Shown: positions 1 through 11,543 of the stretch, piece after piece
How the letters are laid out: every line of letters begins with the position of its first letter
Numbering within the stretch: the first letter of the stretch is position 1
NCBI RefSeq assembly: GCF_963678635.1
Contig: NC_087069.1
Coordinates: 3,238,166 to 3,302,165, forward strand
Source: Symsagittifera roscoffensis
Lineage: Eukaryota > Xenacoelomorpha > Acoela > Convolutidae
Direction of reading: 5' to 3'
DNA length: 64,000 bases
Notes under the pieces: generated by a model
What the model was told of the DNA's origin: nothing
Databases searched by the model: none
What the model saw: the letters and a program-made list of their open reading frames with translations, nothing else
Position numbers and translations under genes: made by a program

Positions 1-272
1 AACACAAGCGGGAAACTGCAGCTCGATGAAAACTACAGTTTTGTAAGCAGAAATAATAAACATCTCGCGAATTTGTCTGTAATGTTATAATTCAACGGCT
101 ATTGGTAATGTTTGAAATTATTGCAAAATCACTCGAACTTATTTCAATAGAGATGTTCGTATTCCTCAACAAGTTTTTGAATTCTTTTGGTAAAATAAAA
201 TCTGTTGGTAACAAACTATTTTGATTTGACAAATCAGACGCGAAGAAATCGATTTTTTTCAGACTAAAAAGC

Positions 273-1141
273 TTAAGTTGTAGGCATGGTAAGCCTACCC
301 CACCATCTAAGATGGGATGATATAAAACTTCTTTCCTTATGTCGAGTCTGCTTGATTTTTTTCAATTCTGTATTCAGTAGTTCTTGGCATTTACTAACAG
401 TATCCAAGTTAACTGTAGTATGACGAGCCGAATGAAAAAATTTAGGGAGAACTTGAACCGACAGTGTTAATGACTTGGCTCTCAAAGATTTTCTTAGTGA
501 AATTAACCCGCGATGTTTTTGAATTTGAGAACTCAACAATAGTTCAATATTTTCAACTTTTTGGGAAGTGTAAAACAAAACACCAAGTAATTTTGTTTCT
601 TTGACTGTTTTATAGGGTGATAAATCAGGTATGGAAAGAACTTCACTTTTACTTATATTAATCATCATTTAAGTTTGTTTACAAAATATTTCGATTAAGC
701 GAAACAACCTGTCAATACATCGGATTTTGATAAGGCGAGTTATGTCGTCTGCATAAGAAACTAGTTTGGGGCACATTAACCCGAAACCTTCCATTGCTTC
801 TGTAGATTCAATAAATCAGGTATGGAAAGAACTTCACTTTTACTCATAATAATCATCATTTGAGTTTGTTTACAAAATGTTTCGATTAAGCGAAACAACC
901 TGTCAATACATCGGATTTTGATAAGGCAAGTTATGTCGTCTGCATAAGAAACTAGTTTGGGGCACATTAACCCGAAACCTTCCATTGCTTCTGTAGATTC
1001 AATTGCTTGAAGAAGGGGTTCGATAAAAACTATGAATAAAAAGCAGAAAGAGGGCAACCTTGTCTCACATCGCGATGAATTTTGAAGCTGGCTGATAAAA
1101 AAACCATTTATCTCAATTACTGCTTTTGAGTCTAAATACAT
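273..1141 (-). pseudogene. Decayed non-LTR retrotransposon reverse transcriptase
   Basis: Reading on the minus strand, 1141-776 encodes a reverse-transcriptase palm segment. It has an EINGFF stretch, then IEPLLQAIE, then the catalytic motif VSYADDIT, in the order found in non-LTR RTs. The segment 668-273 then continues with the region after the palm (KLLGVLFYT, followed by a basic helix-rich tract). The two parts are separated by frame breaks and by a roughly 191-bp tandem duplication, so nothing functional can be made from it. No endonuclease or poly(A) tail is visible. YADD and the IEPLL context fit a Tx1/L1-like or CR1-like clade, but I cannot place it more closely. Sequence at 1-272 is AT-rich with nothing recognisable. 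It lies just outside the LTR-retrotransposon nest and belongs to the older background of the locus. Confidence 0.7.
621..1002. repeat. Tandem duplication of about 191 bp
   Basis: The block beginning taaatcaggtatgg at 621 begins again at 812 and repeats almost exactly to about 1002, including the segment encoding YADD. The few differences (for example tattaat versus cataat near the start) show that the copies have aged a little. It duplicates part of the decayed RT and accounts for its apparent double catalytic site. Confidence 0.85.
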
Positions 1142-1188
1142 CTAATTGACGATAAAACATCAATCTACAAATGTTATTTACAATAAAT
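1141..1188 (-). repeat. Inverted copy of a dispersed repeat also found right of the nest
   Basis: The reverse complement of this stretch nearly matches 49546-49590 (core ataacatttgtagattgatg here, with one change there). The two copies sit on either side of the retrotransposon nest in opposite orientation. I do not recognise the family. Confidence 0.6.
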
Positions 1189-1770
1189 GTGACATTCAAC
1201 CAGTATGGCCAAAACGCAATCTCTGCGGAATTCGAATTTTTAGCAGCAAGCCCTCCGGATTGGTGGTTATTGAGAATTAAGAACGTTATAACAAGACACA
1301 GAGACTGAAAGTGCGGAGTCAGTATCACAGGAGGAGGAAATGGAACATTGATGAATGGCCGAAAGAGCAAGAAGCGAAAAGAAAGAAAGAAAATTAGAAG
1401 AAGTTTAAAGTTTTAGAACTTCTAAACGACAAAGAAAAGGAAAAACAAAGAAGTGATGGAAAGAAGAAATTAAAACTCAAAATTGTTTTGTGTGTGTGAA
1501 AAACTCAAGTGAGAAACCAAGCAACCAAGTTGTAATTGAAAACTGAAACATTTAGTTGAGATTTGAGCATTGGAGAATTTGTTGCATTTATAAATTTGCA
1601 TTTTGATTTTTAGCAAAGTGGCTTTAGAGACACTTATTATTTATTTAGAAAGGCTTAAGAGGAAAGTATATTTAAATATTCCAGCCTGCATGATTGTTTT
1701 TAATCACTTAGGACGACTGATCACTTTGTGGTGACATGAAAGACCTGAGTAATCTCTTGAAGAGGGAGAT
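1189..1770 (+). mobile_element. Remnant of an upstream tandem copy of element A
   Basis: Bases 1189-1290 match an internal piece of the element A LTR (2189-2290). Bases 1291-1770 match the last 480 bases of A's internal region (24781-25263), including the end of ORF4, the 3' untranslated region and the polypurine tract, and run without a break into the LTR at 1771. The order LTR scrap, 3' internal end, LTR, full internal, LTR is what remains when two copies share a middle LTR and the first copy loses most of its interior. A direct consequence is that A's 5' LTR has no host flank, so no target-site duplication can be read for A. Confidence 0.8.
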
Positions 1771-3112
1771 TGTTACATTGTTCTTTCTAACCACAGAGTT
1801 TCTTAGTTTTAATATTCAGGACAATAAACAAGCAAGATTTCCGAAGGGAAGGAGCATAGTAGGCTAATTTTAGCTTGTTGGTTGGCAGGACTGTCCTGCA
1901 AACCAGCACCTTTTTAAATCTAAGAGAAAAGTTTTTAGTCAGGCCATTGACATTGGAGGTCAGAAAAGACGTTTTTATCTTAAGTTAAATCCTCAAGTGT
2001 GCAGATTAATGAAGGAATTTGAAAGCTATAGTGATGTAGTATGATGCCATATGTATTCTGCAGTGAGTCGATGTGACGTGGATAAAACTGATTACGTGCA
2101 TTTTGTAAATTCTGTTCGATGACACTGTGCCGATTACACGAACATTGCGCGATTCAATGAGGACATTGACCGGACTGTCCGGGGAGTATGTGACATTCGA
2201 CCAGAATGGCCAAAATGCAATCTCTGCGGAATTCGAATTTTTAGCAGCAAGCCCTCCGGATTGGTGGTTATTGAGAATTAAGAACGTTATTGGAACGATT
2301 GGCCAAACGGTGAGGGCTGGAATATTCTGGTATTTTAAAATTTCAAAAATTCGAATGATGACGTCATATTTCTGAGAAACGTCAGAAACGGCCATTTTGG
2401 CAAAAACGAGAAAGAAAAACACAACAACAAACATTAGTTGCGCTGACGACAACAACGATAATCGTGATTGAAAAACAGCAGCAGATTGCAGGAATAGCAG
2501 AGAGCGTTCCGGGTTGCAACTATTGTGCCGCTACAATAGTTGCAAGGCCGTTGCGAACAACGGTGAAGAGTGAAAGACAGCCTTCCGGAATAGGAGGAAA
2601 TCAAGATTAACGAGCTTGATTCAGCGGATTCGTCAACCCGGAAGGGTAAAGGAACTGAATCTTTTATCCTGTTACGTAGACTTTTAGCATCCTGTCATGT
2701 CTTAACCTGAATTTAATTGATAATCAGATTAGTTTTGATAAGGATGAGGAGCTAGGAGTTGGGGGGAAAGGGTTGATCCATCTTCGATAGAGATGATGAT
2801 TTTTATCTACTGAACAAAAACAATAATTCAATAAATAGTAATAGCCCTGTTTTTAGGAGTGACCTCGTGGTCTGGGGATACTGAGACCCAGCCATGAGCT
2901 CATTATTTGCATGTAATTAAGTTAATTTGAGCGTTCTGGTCGAAGCCGGAGAACAGTAACGTTTTTGTCGACCCGATATTAGAAAGACCACCGAAAGTAC
3001 TGGCTTGGTAGAGACGGTGAAAAGCATGCAAAGCTCTGTTTAGACGTTAGCCAGTCGTCTTAAGACTTAGTTTTGTTTTCCGTCGATATGTATCTTCCGG
3101 GCGAATGTTACA
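1771..3112 (+). repeat. Element A 5' LTR
   Basis: It is 1342 bp, beginning TGTTACA directly after the purine run AGAGGGAGAT and ending TGTTACA just before the primer-binding site. It preserves the empty target site of element B (agttttgataagg around 2731-2743). It also contains the GTCCGGGGAG motif (near 2176) that recurs in pol and at the macro junction. Confidence 0.92.
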
Positions 3113-3124
3113 GATATGTTTTTA

Positions 3125-3139
3125 TGGCGCTACTGGGTG
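3125..3139 (+). other. Element A primer-binding site
   Basis: TGGCGCTACTGGGTG begins 12 bases after the LTR end. Element B has TGGCGCTCCTGGGTG at nearly the same spacing. Its complement ends ..CACCC-acceptor-G-CCA, closest among the tRNA 3' ends I know to tRNA-Asn. The assignment is tentative. Confidence 0.7.
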
Positions 3140-6086
3140 TTATTCTTTTATAAGATCATGACCGGCGGAACCGTTAACGAGCACTCCGCGCCGAGCGGAT
3201 GCTCACATTAACGCCCTTAATAGGCCTAAACCGCCGGGGCGGAAGGGTAGTTCGGAACGCGGAAGCCTTCCGGATTGCCGTGAATAGCTTTTTAAACTAG
3301 TTAAGACCGAAAACTCACGAACCAGGAAGGGTGGGGGGATCGGCCGTCCCCTCATCCCCTGAGTGGTTTGTGACCAAAAACACTTAAAGATATATATAAA
3401 ACCATACAAAAAGTAGTATAGTATCCAAGAAAAACAAAAAACATAAAAAATAACAGAAAAAACCAAAAACAGTAAAAAAAAAAAGTAAAAAATCAGTAGA
3501 AATCATCCCCCCAGACAGGATGTGATACAACCCCCCCGTTTGTTGTTGATAGATATATTGTTGTTACAGGCATTTATATCAGTCAGGATCGTTACGATCA
3601 ATTTTGTGGCCCGTTTGTGAGGCTTGTACTGTAGAGTTATTTGAGAATTTAAGCACGTTAATGATAAATTGCGCTCAATCCGGAAGGGTCAGCTGATTTG
3701 CGCTCAATTCGGAAGGGTCTTGGGAGAAGAGTGATCCGGCAAGCAGTACAAGGGGCTCAACGACAACAACAATAGACTGTTGGGTATCGTTAACAAGTTT
3801 TGTATCCCTTTTGGTACAAAAAGTAAGATAGTAATCTGTGGGGGGCTCGACAGTGCTGCACTGTAGTGACCCTTCACCGAACTGCGAATATCCGAGTTAA
3901 GCACCTTATTTCGGATATTGAACAAACCCGGAGGGGTATGTATTACTACTATTATTACTTGTATAGCTTATATTACGAACCTATATCGTTTTTCAGTGAG
4001 AAACAGAGAAAACAATCCGGTTTTTAGGGTCAAAATAGCGATATTTTGATCCCCCCACAAATCGCGATTTTTGAAATATTAATATTTTTTGGAAACGAAA
4101 AAAAGCACTAAATTAGTGTGTTATATCGTAATTGCACTACTATAATAAGTACAACCAGTTAACTTTAGTTCGGAAGTGGTTAGAACTAGTTTGGTACCAA
4201 AAACCAAATTTTCCCATTTTTGATAGTAAGAAACACTATAAAATCAGAAAATTTTTTGAAATTTTTGAGTTAGGACAGTAAAAATAGTTGTTTGGACAAC
4301 GTCCACTAGTGAATCTACGAGTTTTAAAATCCGCTACCCGAAAGCCTTCCGCGTTCCAGAGAAATCGAACTTAACGAGTTTGATTTGGTGGATTCATCAA
4401 TCCGGAGGGGTAGAGGTAGCATAGTTTCTCGCAAATTTTTTCTGCTAAAGCGTTTTAGATCGGGTCTTTTGCATTGAACTAGAAGAGTATAGGCCTTCTG
4501 AGCTCGGATCAATAATTTTTAGGTCGAAAGGAACAGAATAGCGGAAAAAGTTAGGTGGAACCTATAAGTGAGAATTTTTTTGAGTTTGCAAGAAAGACGT
4601 TTTGGCTAATAACTTTTCGACAACTGGACAGATCCGGTTGATCTTGGTACCATTAGATCATAAATTAGCTGAACTTACTAGTAAAAAAAAGAATTACTCG
4701 AAAAAGCGAGCGAGAAAATTTTTCGAGATTGTTTTTAGCAAACTACACAAATCCGGAGGGGTACACCCTTCACGTTTTATAAATTTTTCTGAAAAACCCT
4801 TAGACCCCTACCAAAAGTTGATAGCGATTGAACTAAGTAACTTAGGACAGTTCTAGACAAAAAGGGAGGGCTGGAGGCACCAGAAAACCTTAATAGAGTC
4901 GAAATTAGGCAAGTGATAAGACCCTTCACCGTTAGTGTGAATTGTCAAATAAGTGGCTTAACTTCAATCCGGAGGGGTCTAGGAAAGGATCCTATACCCT
5001 TCCCAGTTAATTCAAACAGCATAATAGCATCTTAGAACATATCCGGAGGGGCATAAGCTGAAATTAAGAAAACTCCGAAAAGCTACTTTGACAGAACCAA
5101 AGGGCTCCCAATCCGGAGGGGTCAAAATTTTTTCAAAGTCAGAGGGGTCCGAATCCGGAGGGGTCTACGTTCCACAAAACCGGAGGGGTTCCAATCCGGA
5201 GGGGTCTACTATTTACTAACTCAGAGGGATCCTAATTCGGAGGGGTCTTAATTTTACCAATCCGGAAGGGTCCTAATTTTGCCAATCCGGAGGGGTACTG
5301 TTTTTGTCAACTCGGCGAGATAAAATTTTATTTTAAGGACTTAGGTAAAACAAAAGAAAGACACTAGTGAGAGGCCTTAGGTTATTAAGACCCAGGCTAG
5401 GAACCAGTGACTGCACTGGTAACTTGCCTTTCAAATAAGACCAGACCAAAACAACTGGTCCGATCTCGGATATTCGCAACACTAGGTCTAAATTGAAGAA
5501 TAGTATAACTCATTGGTGTAAATTGAAAACCAATACGTTTCTACGAGAAGTGACTGCCCTGAGGATTGTAGTAGGTCTAGCTCGGGCAGTCCGAATGCAG
5601 ATAGGTAACACAGTACTCGGTGGGTGCAATAGACGCCCACTTGAGAAAATTACTGCCTTTAGAGTTTTGTCTGTTTGGTGCCGCACCAAGCGGGGAAAGC
5701 TTTTTCTTTAAAAAAACTTCTATTCGACTAAAGTACTACAACCGACTAAAGTACAATACACATACGTTTTTCATAGAAATATTCTTAGTCTCTTATTTTG
5801 ATTTTAAATCAACATAAACTGTGCTTGATTGGGTAGTGAGTACACTATCTTTTAAATAGACTGATAACATTACATTTGCTAGTATTCATATCTTACGACC
5901 AATAATTGATTAGTGTGAATAAAATTGTATACGAGGAGTATTTTGATAACATACAGGGGTTCGTGGTCACTATCTAATAGAAACTTGTGAAACTTATTGT
6001 GTTGTGTTATTTTTATTAATAGTCAGGACTTGGAAGTCACCATAAATTGAATTGAGTGTATAGGCTTGAGAAGGTACAAATAGGAG
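3140..6086 (+). repeat. Element A leader with about 20 dispersed CCGGAGGGGT-type repeats
   Basis: This untranslated leader of nearly 3 kb has no credible gene. Between about 3230 and 5310 it carries roughly twenty copies of a 13-mer close to AATCCGGAGGGGT, with variants CCGGAAGGGT and TTCGGAGGGG. They are densest at 4960-5310, where several lie within 20-40 bases of each other. Spacing is irregular, so they look like repeated sites rather than a satellite. A second recurring string, ACCCTTCACC, appears near 3869 and 4920. From 5320 to 6086 the sequence is AT-rich with no further repeats seen. Confidence 0.75.
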
Positions 6087-7070
6087 ATGAGTCTAGACAA
6101 ATCAAGAATACCTAAAAGAGGTAATAGTTCTAGGAAATTCATACCTGAGGAGCAAAGAAAATCGATGACCAATCCTTTTGTGGAACGGATCAAACGAACA
6201 AGGAAAGGCCAAAGGAAGATGGTTTCAGGCAGAATGGTTGAAACGAGAAGTCAAAAGACCTCAGAAGAGAGAAAAGGAATGTTGGAAGTGGAGGTCCACC
6301 CGGACCAGGCGATGCAAGACAACGAAGAAATGCATGGTTTGGAGGGGAGAGGCAGAAGGCTAGCGAGCGAATCTACTCCGGTAGAACAAGGTCAGGATTT
6401 GGCCACTTCCACCGGAACATTGGATCGAGCGGAGATGTCGGAACTGTCCGACATCTCTACTGAAGTAGTGGCGACTAGGAGATCTCCAACAGACAATACC
6501 ATGATGGCAGACGCACCAGAGAAACAAACCACGTCTTCGTCGTTCACAGAAAGAATGAAAAATACCTTTGGGAACATCTTTCCATTTACGATGGGAACGG
6601 GCACAGGAAACGAAGGTGAATCCCAAGAGGAAGAAGAGGGCGATGATGAGCAGGTGGACTCTGGATCTCAACTAAGCCTCAATAGTTCGACCCAGGAGAA
6701 TGATCCATACCTCGGGGAAGAGACTGGGAACAAGGACAAATTTGGTGTGGTAAGAACGATAAGCAAAGAAGTAAGCACACCAGGCCAGTCGAGAGGCTTT
6801 GCGATCATGACAAACCCAGAGCAACGAGATATGGAGAATAGAAACACAGGGCTAGGCTACGCTTTAGCGGATCCTGAGGTGGATAGTGAAAAGACGTCGA
6901 GACAGAGAATAAAAGCCCGGATCTCGACCAGCACGAAGCTACCTGGGACCGACAGGGTGACACCGCCACTAGTGACGCCACTCGTGGATAACGGGGTAGC
7001 ATTAGAAGAAGCCTTGAACAGCATCGTGGGCACTATAGGAGAGCAAATTGAACAGATGTCCATAAGGTGA
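6087..7070 (+). pseudogene. gag: Element A gag, N-terminal part
   Basis: This open frame of 327 codons encodes the N-terminal part of Gag. The likely true start is the ATG at 6234, which gives MVETRSQKT and matches MVSTRSGAE at the Gag start of element B. The region is acidic, Ser/Thr-rich and probably disordered, with TSSSFTERM (near residue 150) corresponding to KKTSFTERL in B. The frame ends at TGA 7068-7070, exactly where the Gag coiled coil continues in another frame. In B the equivalent region is continuous, so the break is a small indel. The break lies in AAGGTGAGT, which also reads as a strong splice donor. Confidence 0.8.
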
Positions 7071-9931
7071 GTGAGTTAGAAAGAGCAGTCCACGTTGAAA
7101 GAGAAAGCCTGCGGGAAGAAATGAACCGAAATAGACAAGAAGTTGATAGGAGCGAGAAACGCTTGAAAGAAAGAACGGACGAGCATATAGCAAAGAACCT
7201 GTCGCGAATGACAAGAGAAGCGGAACAAAGAGAGTCACGCTTAAGAGATGATATGGAGAAGTTAAGAACACAACAAGAGCAGACTCTTGGGACTCTTGAC
7301 ACAAAGTTGGAAGCGATGATGGAGAGGCGAACTCAGGCCATCATGGACAGATTGGATGGGCTACTAGGAAGCAGGAGTGGAACTAGAGAAGGAGAACCGA
7401 ACTCGGGAGGTCCCAGCAGGGAACCGAAGGTGAACTTCAATGACCATCAAAGGAGACGGGCAGATGGATCCACTCGAGGAAGGGGCAGCTCATCAGGCTA
7501 TACCACAAGGCATCATAGAACATGGGGCCCCAACAGCAGGGCAAGTTCAACAGGGAACAGGCAGACCTCGAATGAAAGACCGACAAGGGGCACACATGCA
7601 ACTGGGAGTGGTGACTCCAGAAACAGGAAGAATGCCAGTCCAGGGAGAAGTCATGTGGGACAAGGGGGAAACACTTACGGCGATACGAATAGCAGGGACG
7701 TACCGTATTCAGCGCCTTCGACAAGGTGTGAGAACACTAAGGCTGGGCATTCAAGGGATGCTACGACAATGGCCACGGCCTTCGAACCCCTAAACAGGTC
7801 ACTGGAGACATTCCTTACAAGGCTATCCAAGACCAACGAACGCAGTGAGAAGTCCAGAAGGGTCTTTAAGAAACCAAGGTGCTATAAAGACGAATCTGAT
7901 GGCTGTATTGATACCTGGATAGAGGTGATGAAACTGCATTTCGAGGAGGAAGACTTGTCGGAAAGACAAGAGTGCAGTGCACTTACCAGTAACTTGGAAG
8001 GGACAGCCCTGAACTGTGTCATGGCCAAGAAGCAATATCAGCGTGACACAGCCGAGAAGATCTTCGAGATCTTGCTAAATCGTTTTGGATCAGGGGTGCA
8101 GGGACACCAAGCAATGATGCGCTTCGAGAAGCGGAGGCAACGAGAAGATGAAACGATAGACAAGTTTCTTGATGACTTGGAAATGCTGAGACGACGCAGC
8201 CAACCGGATGAGTCGAACCGAAGGATGAACCTGGCGGTAGCCTCAAAATTCATCGATGGTGTGAAAAATGATGAGCTTCGAACAATGCTGGCAACGCATT
8301 ACACACCACTATCAACGAATGCGCCAAGACCAGAGGAGCTGAGGCTCAAGTCAAAGGAGTATCTTTTATTGAAACCTCCTTCGAGATCTGGTTATTATAA
8401 GAACAATTATGGCAATTTTAGCAATGGGCCGGCAAACCAAGGGAACAACTGGTACAAACCCAGGGACGATATGGACAAGAGACGCTCTTGTGCCAATTGC
8501 AGCTCAACAGACCATCATGTGTCAGCATGCCCATCTTACAAACAAGGCATGAAAGCAATAGGCTTTAGCCTCGAGGTTGAAGATGCGTCAGAAGTTGATC
8601 ATGAGGAGTTCATGAGGGGAGTTATAGCAAAATTCGGCCCGAGGTGTTTCTTTTGCAACTTGGAAGGTCATTTTAAATCAGATTGTCCGCAATTCTGGGA
8701 TGCAGTGGCAGACATCAAGCATCCAAGACATGAGGAAGCACTGTCAGGAGTGAAAGCCAGCAAGGCTCGCCTGTTGAGTGAAGCAGAGGCACGCAGAAAG
8801 GATAAACCTCAAGAGCTGGTGGCAAAGAAAATGCAGGCGGTAACAGAAGAAGCACGTGAACCGGAACCAGCAACTGCGGCTGATGACTTCAAAATCGATT
8901 ATAGGGCAGCCGCGAGGGATGCTATAAATAGAGTACAGCAGGAACTAGTGACGAAAGAGATCGAACAAAAGGTGAAACTCGAGCTGGAGAATGAGAAATT
9001 ACAGGAGCAACTGAATGCCTTCGAAGCAACGGAGGTTGAAGAGGCAAAAGCACCAAGCAGCTTGAGCATGAAACTTAATGTTATCTCTGGTCAGAGGTTC
9101 GGTATGGTACCGCAAGGAAGTAAAATACAGTCGATAATCTCGGTGGCAGGGCATCAGGTAATCAGGAATCTGAGTGAACCGTCTGAGTTCACTTTGATGC
9201 ATTTGGACACATATGCAGACTATCTGAGACAGATGGAGCCACGCACCGAGTCGAGGGCTGTGAGGGCACTACTAACAACGGGTGGCCCTCGCATGAAGAA
9301 ACTTCATGGACGCTACCTAGAGGTCTATGGGCCGTATCAGGTGATGCTGAACGTGGATGGAATCAGTATCTACACCAGGACTTATGTGACAACAGATGAT
9401 GACCAAATGGGGCAAATCTATTTGGGTGAGGAGGAACTCAAAGTCCGTAGGATAGGCCATGACGCAATGATGGAACAAGATGCTGTACATATTGGGTATG
9501 AAGCAGATGTGACTGCACATCTGCTCGACACCAATGGAACGAAAATCGGAGTCACAGGGCTTCTGGACACAGGAGCGGTAGTGAGTGTGATGCCGATAAA
9601 AACTTGGGAACGAATGGGTTTCACGAGAGAAGATCGAATTCCGACGAATCTCCGACTGGCCGCCGCCAATCGAGGAGCAATCTATGTAGCCGGAAGAACA
9701 CCGATAACGGTCCTCCACATGGGAGGACGGGACCTTTGGATGAGCTTCCTGGTGGTAGAGAATTTGGACGATGCCGACCAATTCATCTTGGGCAGAGATT
9801 TTGTCAGGAATTTTGACGTGATGATTGACTTGAACAACGGTCTGATACGGATTAGAAACCCGGACCGGAAGTATGTTAAGAAACCAATTAATAGGATAAT
9901 AATAGACGAAAACAAGGTACCAATTTTTTAA
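7067..9931 (+). pseudogene. gag-pro: Element A gag (coiled coil, capsid, zinc knuckles) and protease
   Basis: The frame continues Gag with a heptad-rich coiled coil (residues 1-110), a Ser/Gly/Arg-rich linker and a capsid-like core (about 265-440, with DGCIDTWIEVM and HQAMMRFEKRR). Two CCHC knuckles follow, C-x2-C-x4-H-x4-C each (CANCSSTDHHVSAC and CFFCNLEGHFKSDC). After a Gln/Glu-rich helix comes a retropepsin domain with active site LLDTGAVVSVMP and the later ILGRDF motif. The frame stops at TAA 9929-9931 where B has a Leu codon, so this is a nonsense mutation and not a natural end. The next frame is in register with it. Confidence 0.9.
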
Positions 9932-9964
9932 GACAGAAAAGTAAAACTACGGCCAGGACAAGCT

Positions 9965-10756
9965 GTGGTGGCAATTTTTAGAATGAAAAATTTAAATTTA
10001 TTAAGCGATAGTAAACAGGTTTGTTTGGTACCGAATCCAAATAGTCAGAGTTCGGTTATTTTAGGCCGGAGCTTCTCGGTAACGCGAAACGGACTGTGTG
10101 TCAGGGTGTTTTTGAACACACTGGACACCACGGTTTCAATCCAGCGTGGAAAGAAGCTTGGTTACGCATTGCCGATGAGGACCGACTATGAAGAGACACA
10201 AAACTTGAAGAAACATAATGTGAAAGACTGTCCTTGTCATGCAAATAAAGATAAAATTTTAAAGAAAATTAATGTATTAAAATCTATTCATAAATTGTTT
10301 TCAATGAAATCCGAAACGAACGACGGCTTATCAAGCTGCTCGAATTTTCCGGAACGCCCCTCGTCATATGAACTAGATTCTGACAAACCGGTTTTACCAG
10401 AAATAGAACATTTAAAAGGGAAAATAGGCGAGGGAGATTTCGAAAAACTACGGGACGTTTTATATCGGAACGCAGATGTATTTTCGAAACATAAAGCGGA
10501 TATAGGTTGCTGTAACTTCGTAGAACATGATATTGAGCTAGAAGAAGGTGCCGTTCCGCACAGAGAGGGCGCGAGACGAATGACGCCACACAAATCGGAA
10601 GCGTGCCGAGCGGAAATAGAAATGTTGCTTGAATACGACATGATAGAACCCTCAAAATCGCCGTGGGCTTGCGGGGTAGTAATGGCGAAAAAGAAAGGGG
10701 GGCAGCTTAAGATGGGTAACAATAAAAGATGCGTACCCGATACCGCGAATAGATGA
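9965..10756 (+). pseudogene. pol: Element A pol: protease-RT linker and RT fingers, damaged
   Basis: This is in the same frame as the previous segment after the nonsense codon. It encodes the linker (NPNSQSSVILGRSF) and the start of RT (EYDMIEPSKSPWACGVVMAKKK). The conserved RT strand around CCDFRYLN in element B is missing here. About thirty bases are deleted and the frame is lost near 10710, then resumes in another frame as KDAYPIPRID. RT activity is therefore destroyed. Confidence 0.88.
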
Positions 10757-10796
10757 GAGCTTCTCTAAGCTTGGTGATGCCAAGTTCTTCACCACA

Positions 10797-11126
10797 TTGG
10801 ACTTGGGTTCTGCCTTCTGGCAGATTCCTTTGCGGAAGAAGGATAGGGAAAAAACCGGATTCGCGTGCGAGTTGGGGCTGTACCAGTGGAAGAGGATGCC
10901 CTTCGGCTTGTGCAACGCAACAGCAACTTTTCAAAGGCTGATGGCTCAGGCTTTGACAGGAGTGACCAAAAAGTACGGGAATCTCTTGATGTGCTACGTG
11001 GATGACGTAGTCATAGCGACACCGACCCTGGAGGATCACATTGATCGGCTCGATGAGGTCTTTGGATGTATGAAAAGAGCAGGCTTGAAATGCATACCAT
11101 CAAAATGTGAGATCCTTAGGGATTAG
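10797..11126 (+). pseudogene. pol: Element A pol: RT palm
   Basis: It encodes the RT palm with the motifs LDLGSAFWQIPL, FACELGLYQWKRMPFGL and the catalytic CYVDDVV, closely matching element B. The frame opens upstream at about 10720 (KDAYPIPRID). It ends at TAG 11124-11126 in CEILRD-stop, where B has a Ser codon, and reads on in the same frame afterwards. Confidence 0.9.
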
Positions 11127-11144
11127 ATTAAGTACCTGGGAAGA

Positions 11145-11543
11145 ATGGTGGACAGACATGGTGTGAGGCCAGATCCGGACGCAGTAGAAGCTGTGCTGAC
11201 ATGGAAGGCTCCGAGGACGGACACACAGCTAATGAGCTTCCTGGGGTTTGCCAATTATTACCGTGAATTTGTCAAAGGATATGCAGACAAGGTGTATCCG
11301 ATGCAAAAACTGATGCGCAACAAAGGAAAAAAGTTTGAGTGGAACGATGAAGCACAGGTTGCCTTCGAGAACATAAAGCGGGAACTGTGCGAAGCGCCAG
11401 TACTAGGCATGCCTACAGAAGATGGCATGTATGTTCTTGACACAGACGCGTCGGTAGTAGCCATCTCAGGAATATTGCACCAGGAACAAGAATGGAATGG
11501 AAGAACGTCCTTCGTCCCATTGCATATGGCAGCAAAGTCTTGA
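11145..11543 (+). pseudogene. pol: Element A pol: RT thumb and start of RNase H
   Basis: It continues in frame after the TAG, with the thumb region (MSFLGFANYYREFVKGYA) and the first RNase H acidic residue in VLDTDASVVAISG. The frame is lost near 11510 by a small indel in the run encoding EWNGRT and continues in the next entry. Confidence 0.88.

Noticed and set aside
4602-4856. 84-codon ORF in the leader of A
   Set aside because: Spans the repeat motifs, no homology to B, and no reason to think it is translated.
7064-7072. Gag split in A as a genuine two-ORF or spliced arrangement
   Set aside because: B has the same region in one continuous frame and A carries many other disabling changes, so an indel is the simpler reading.
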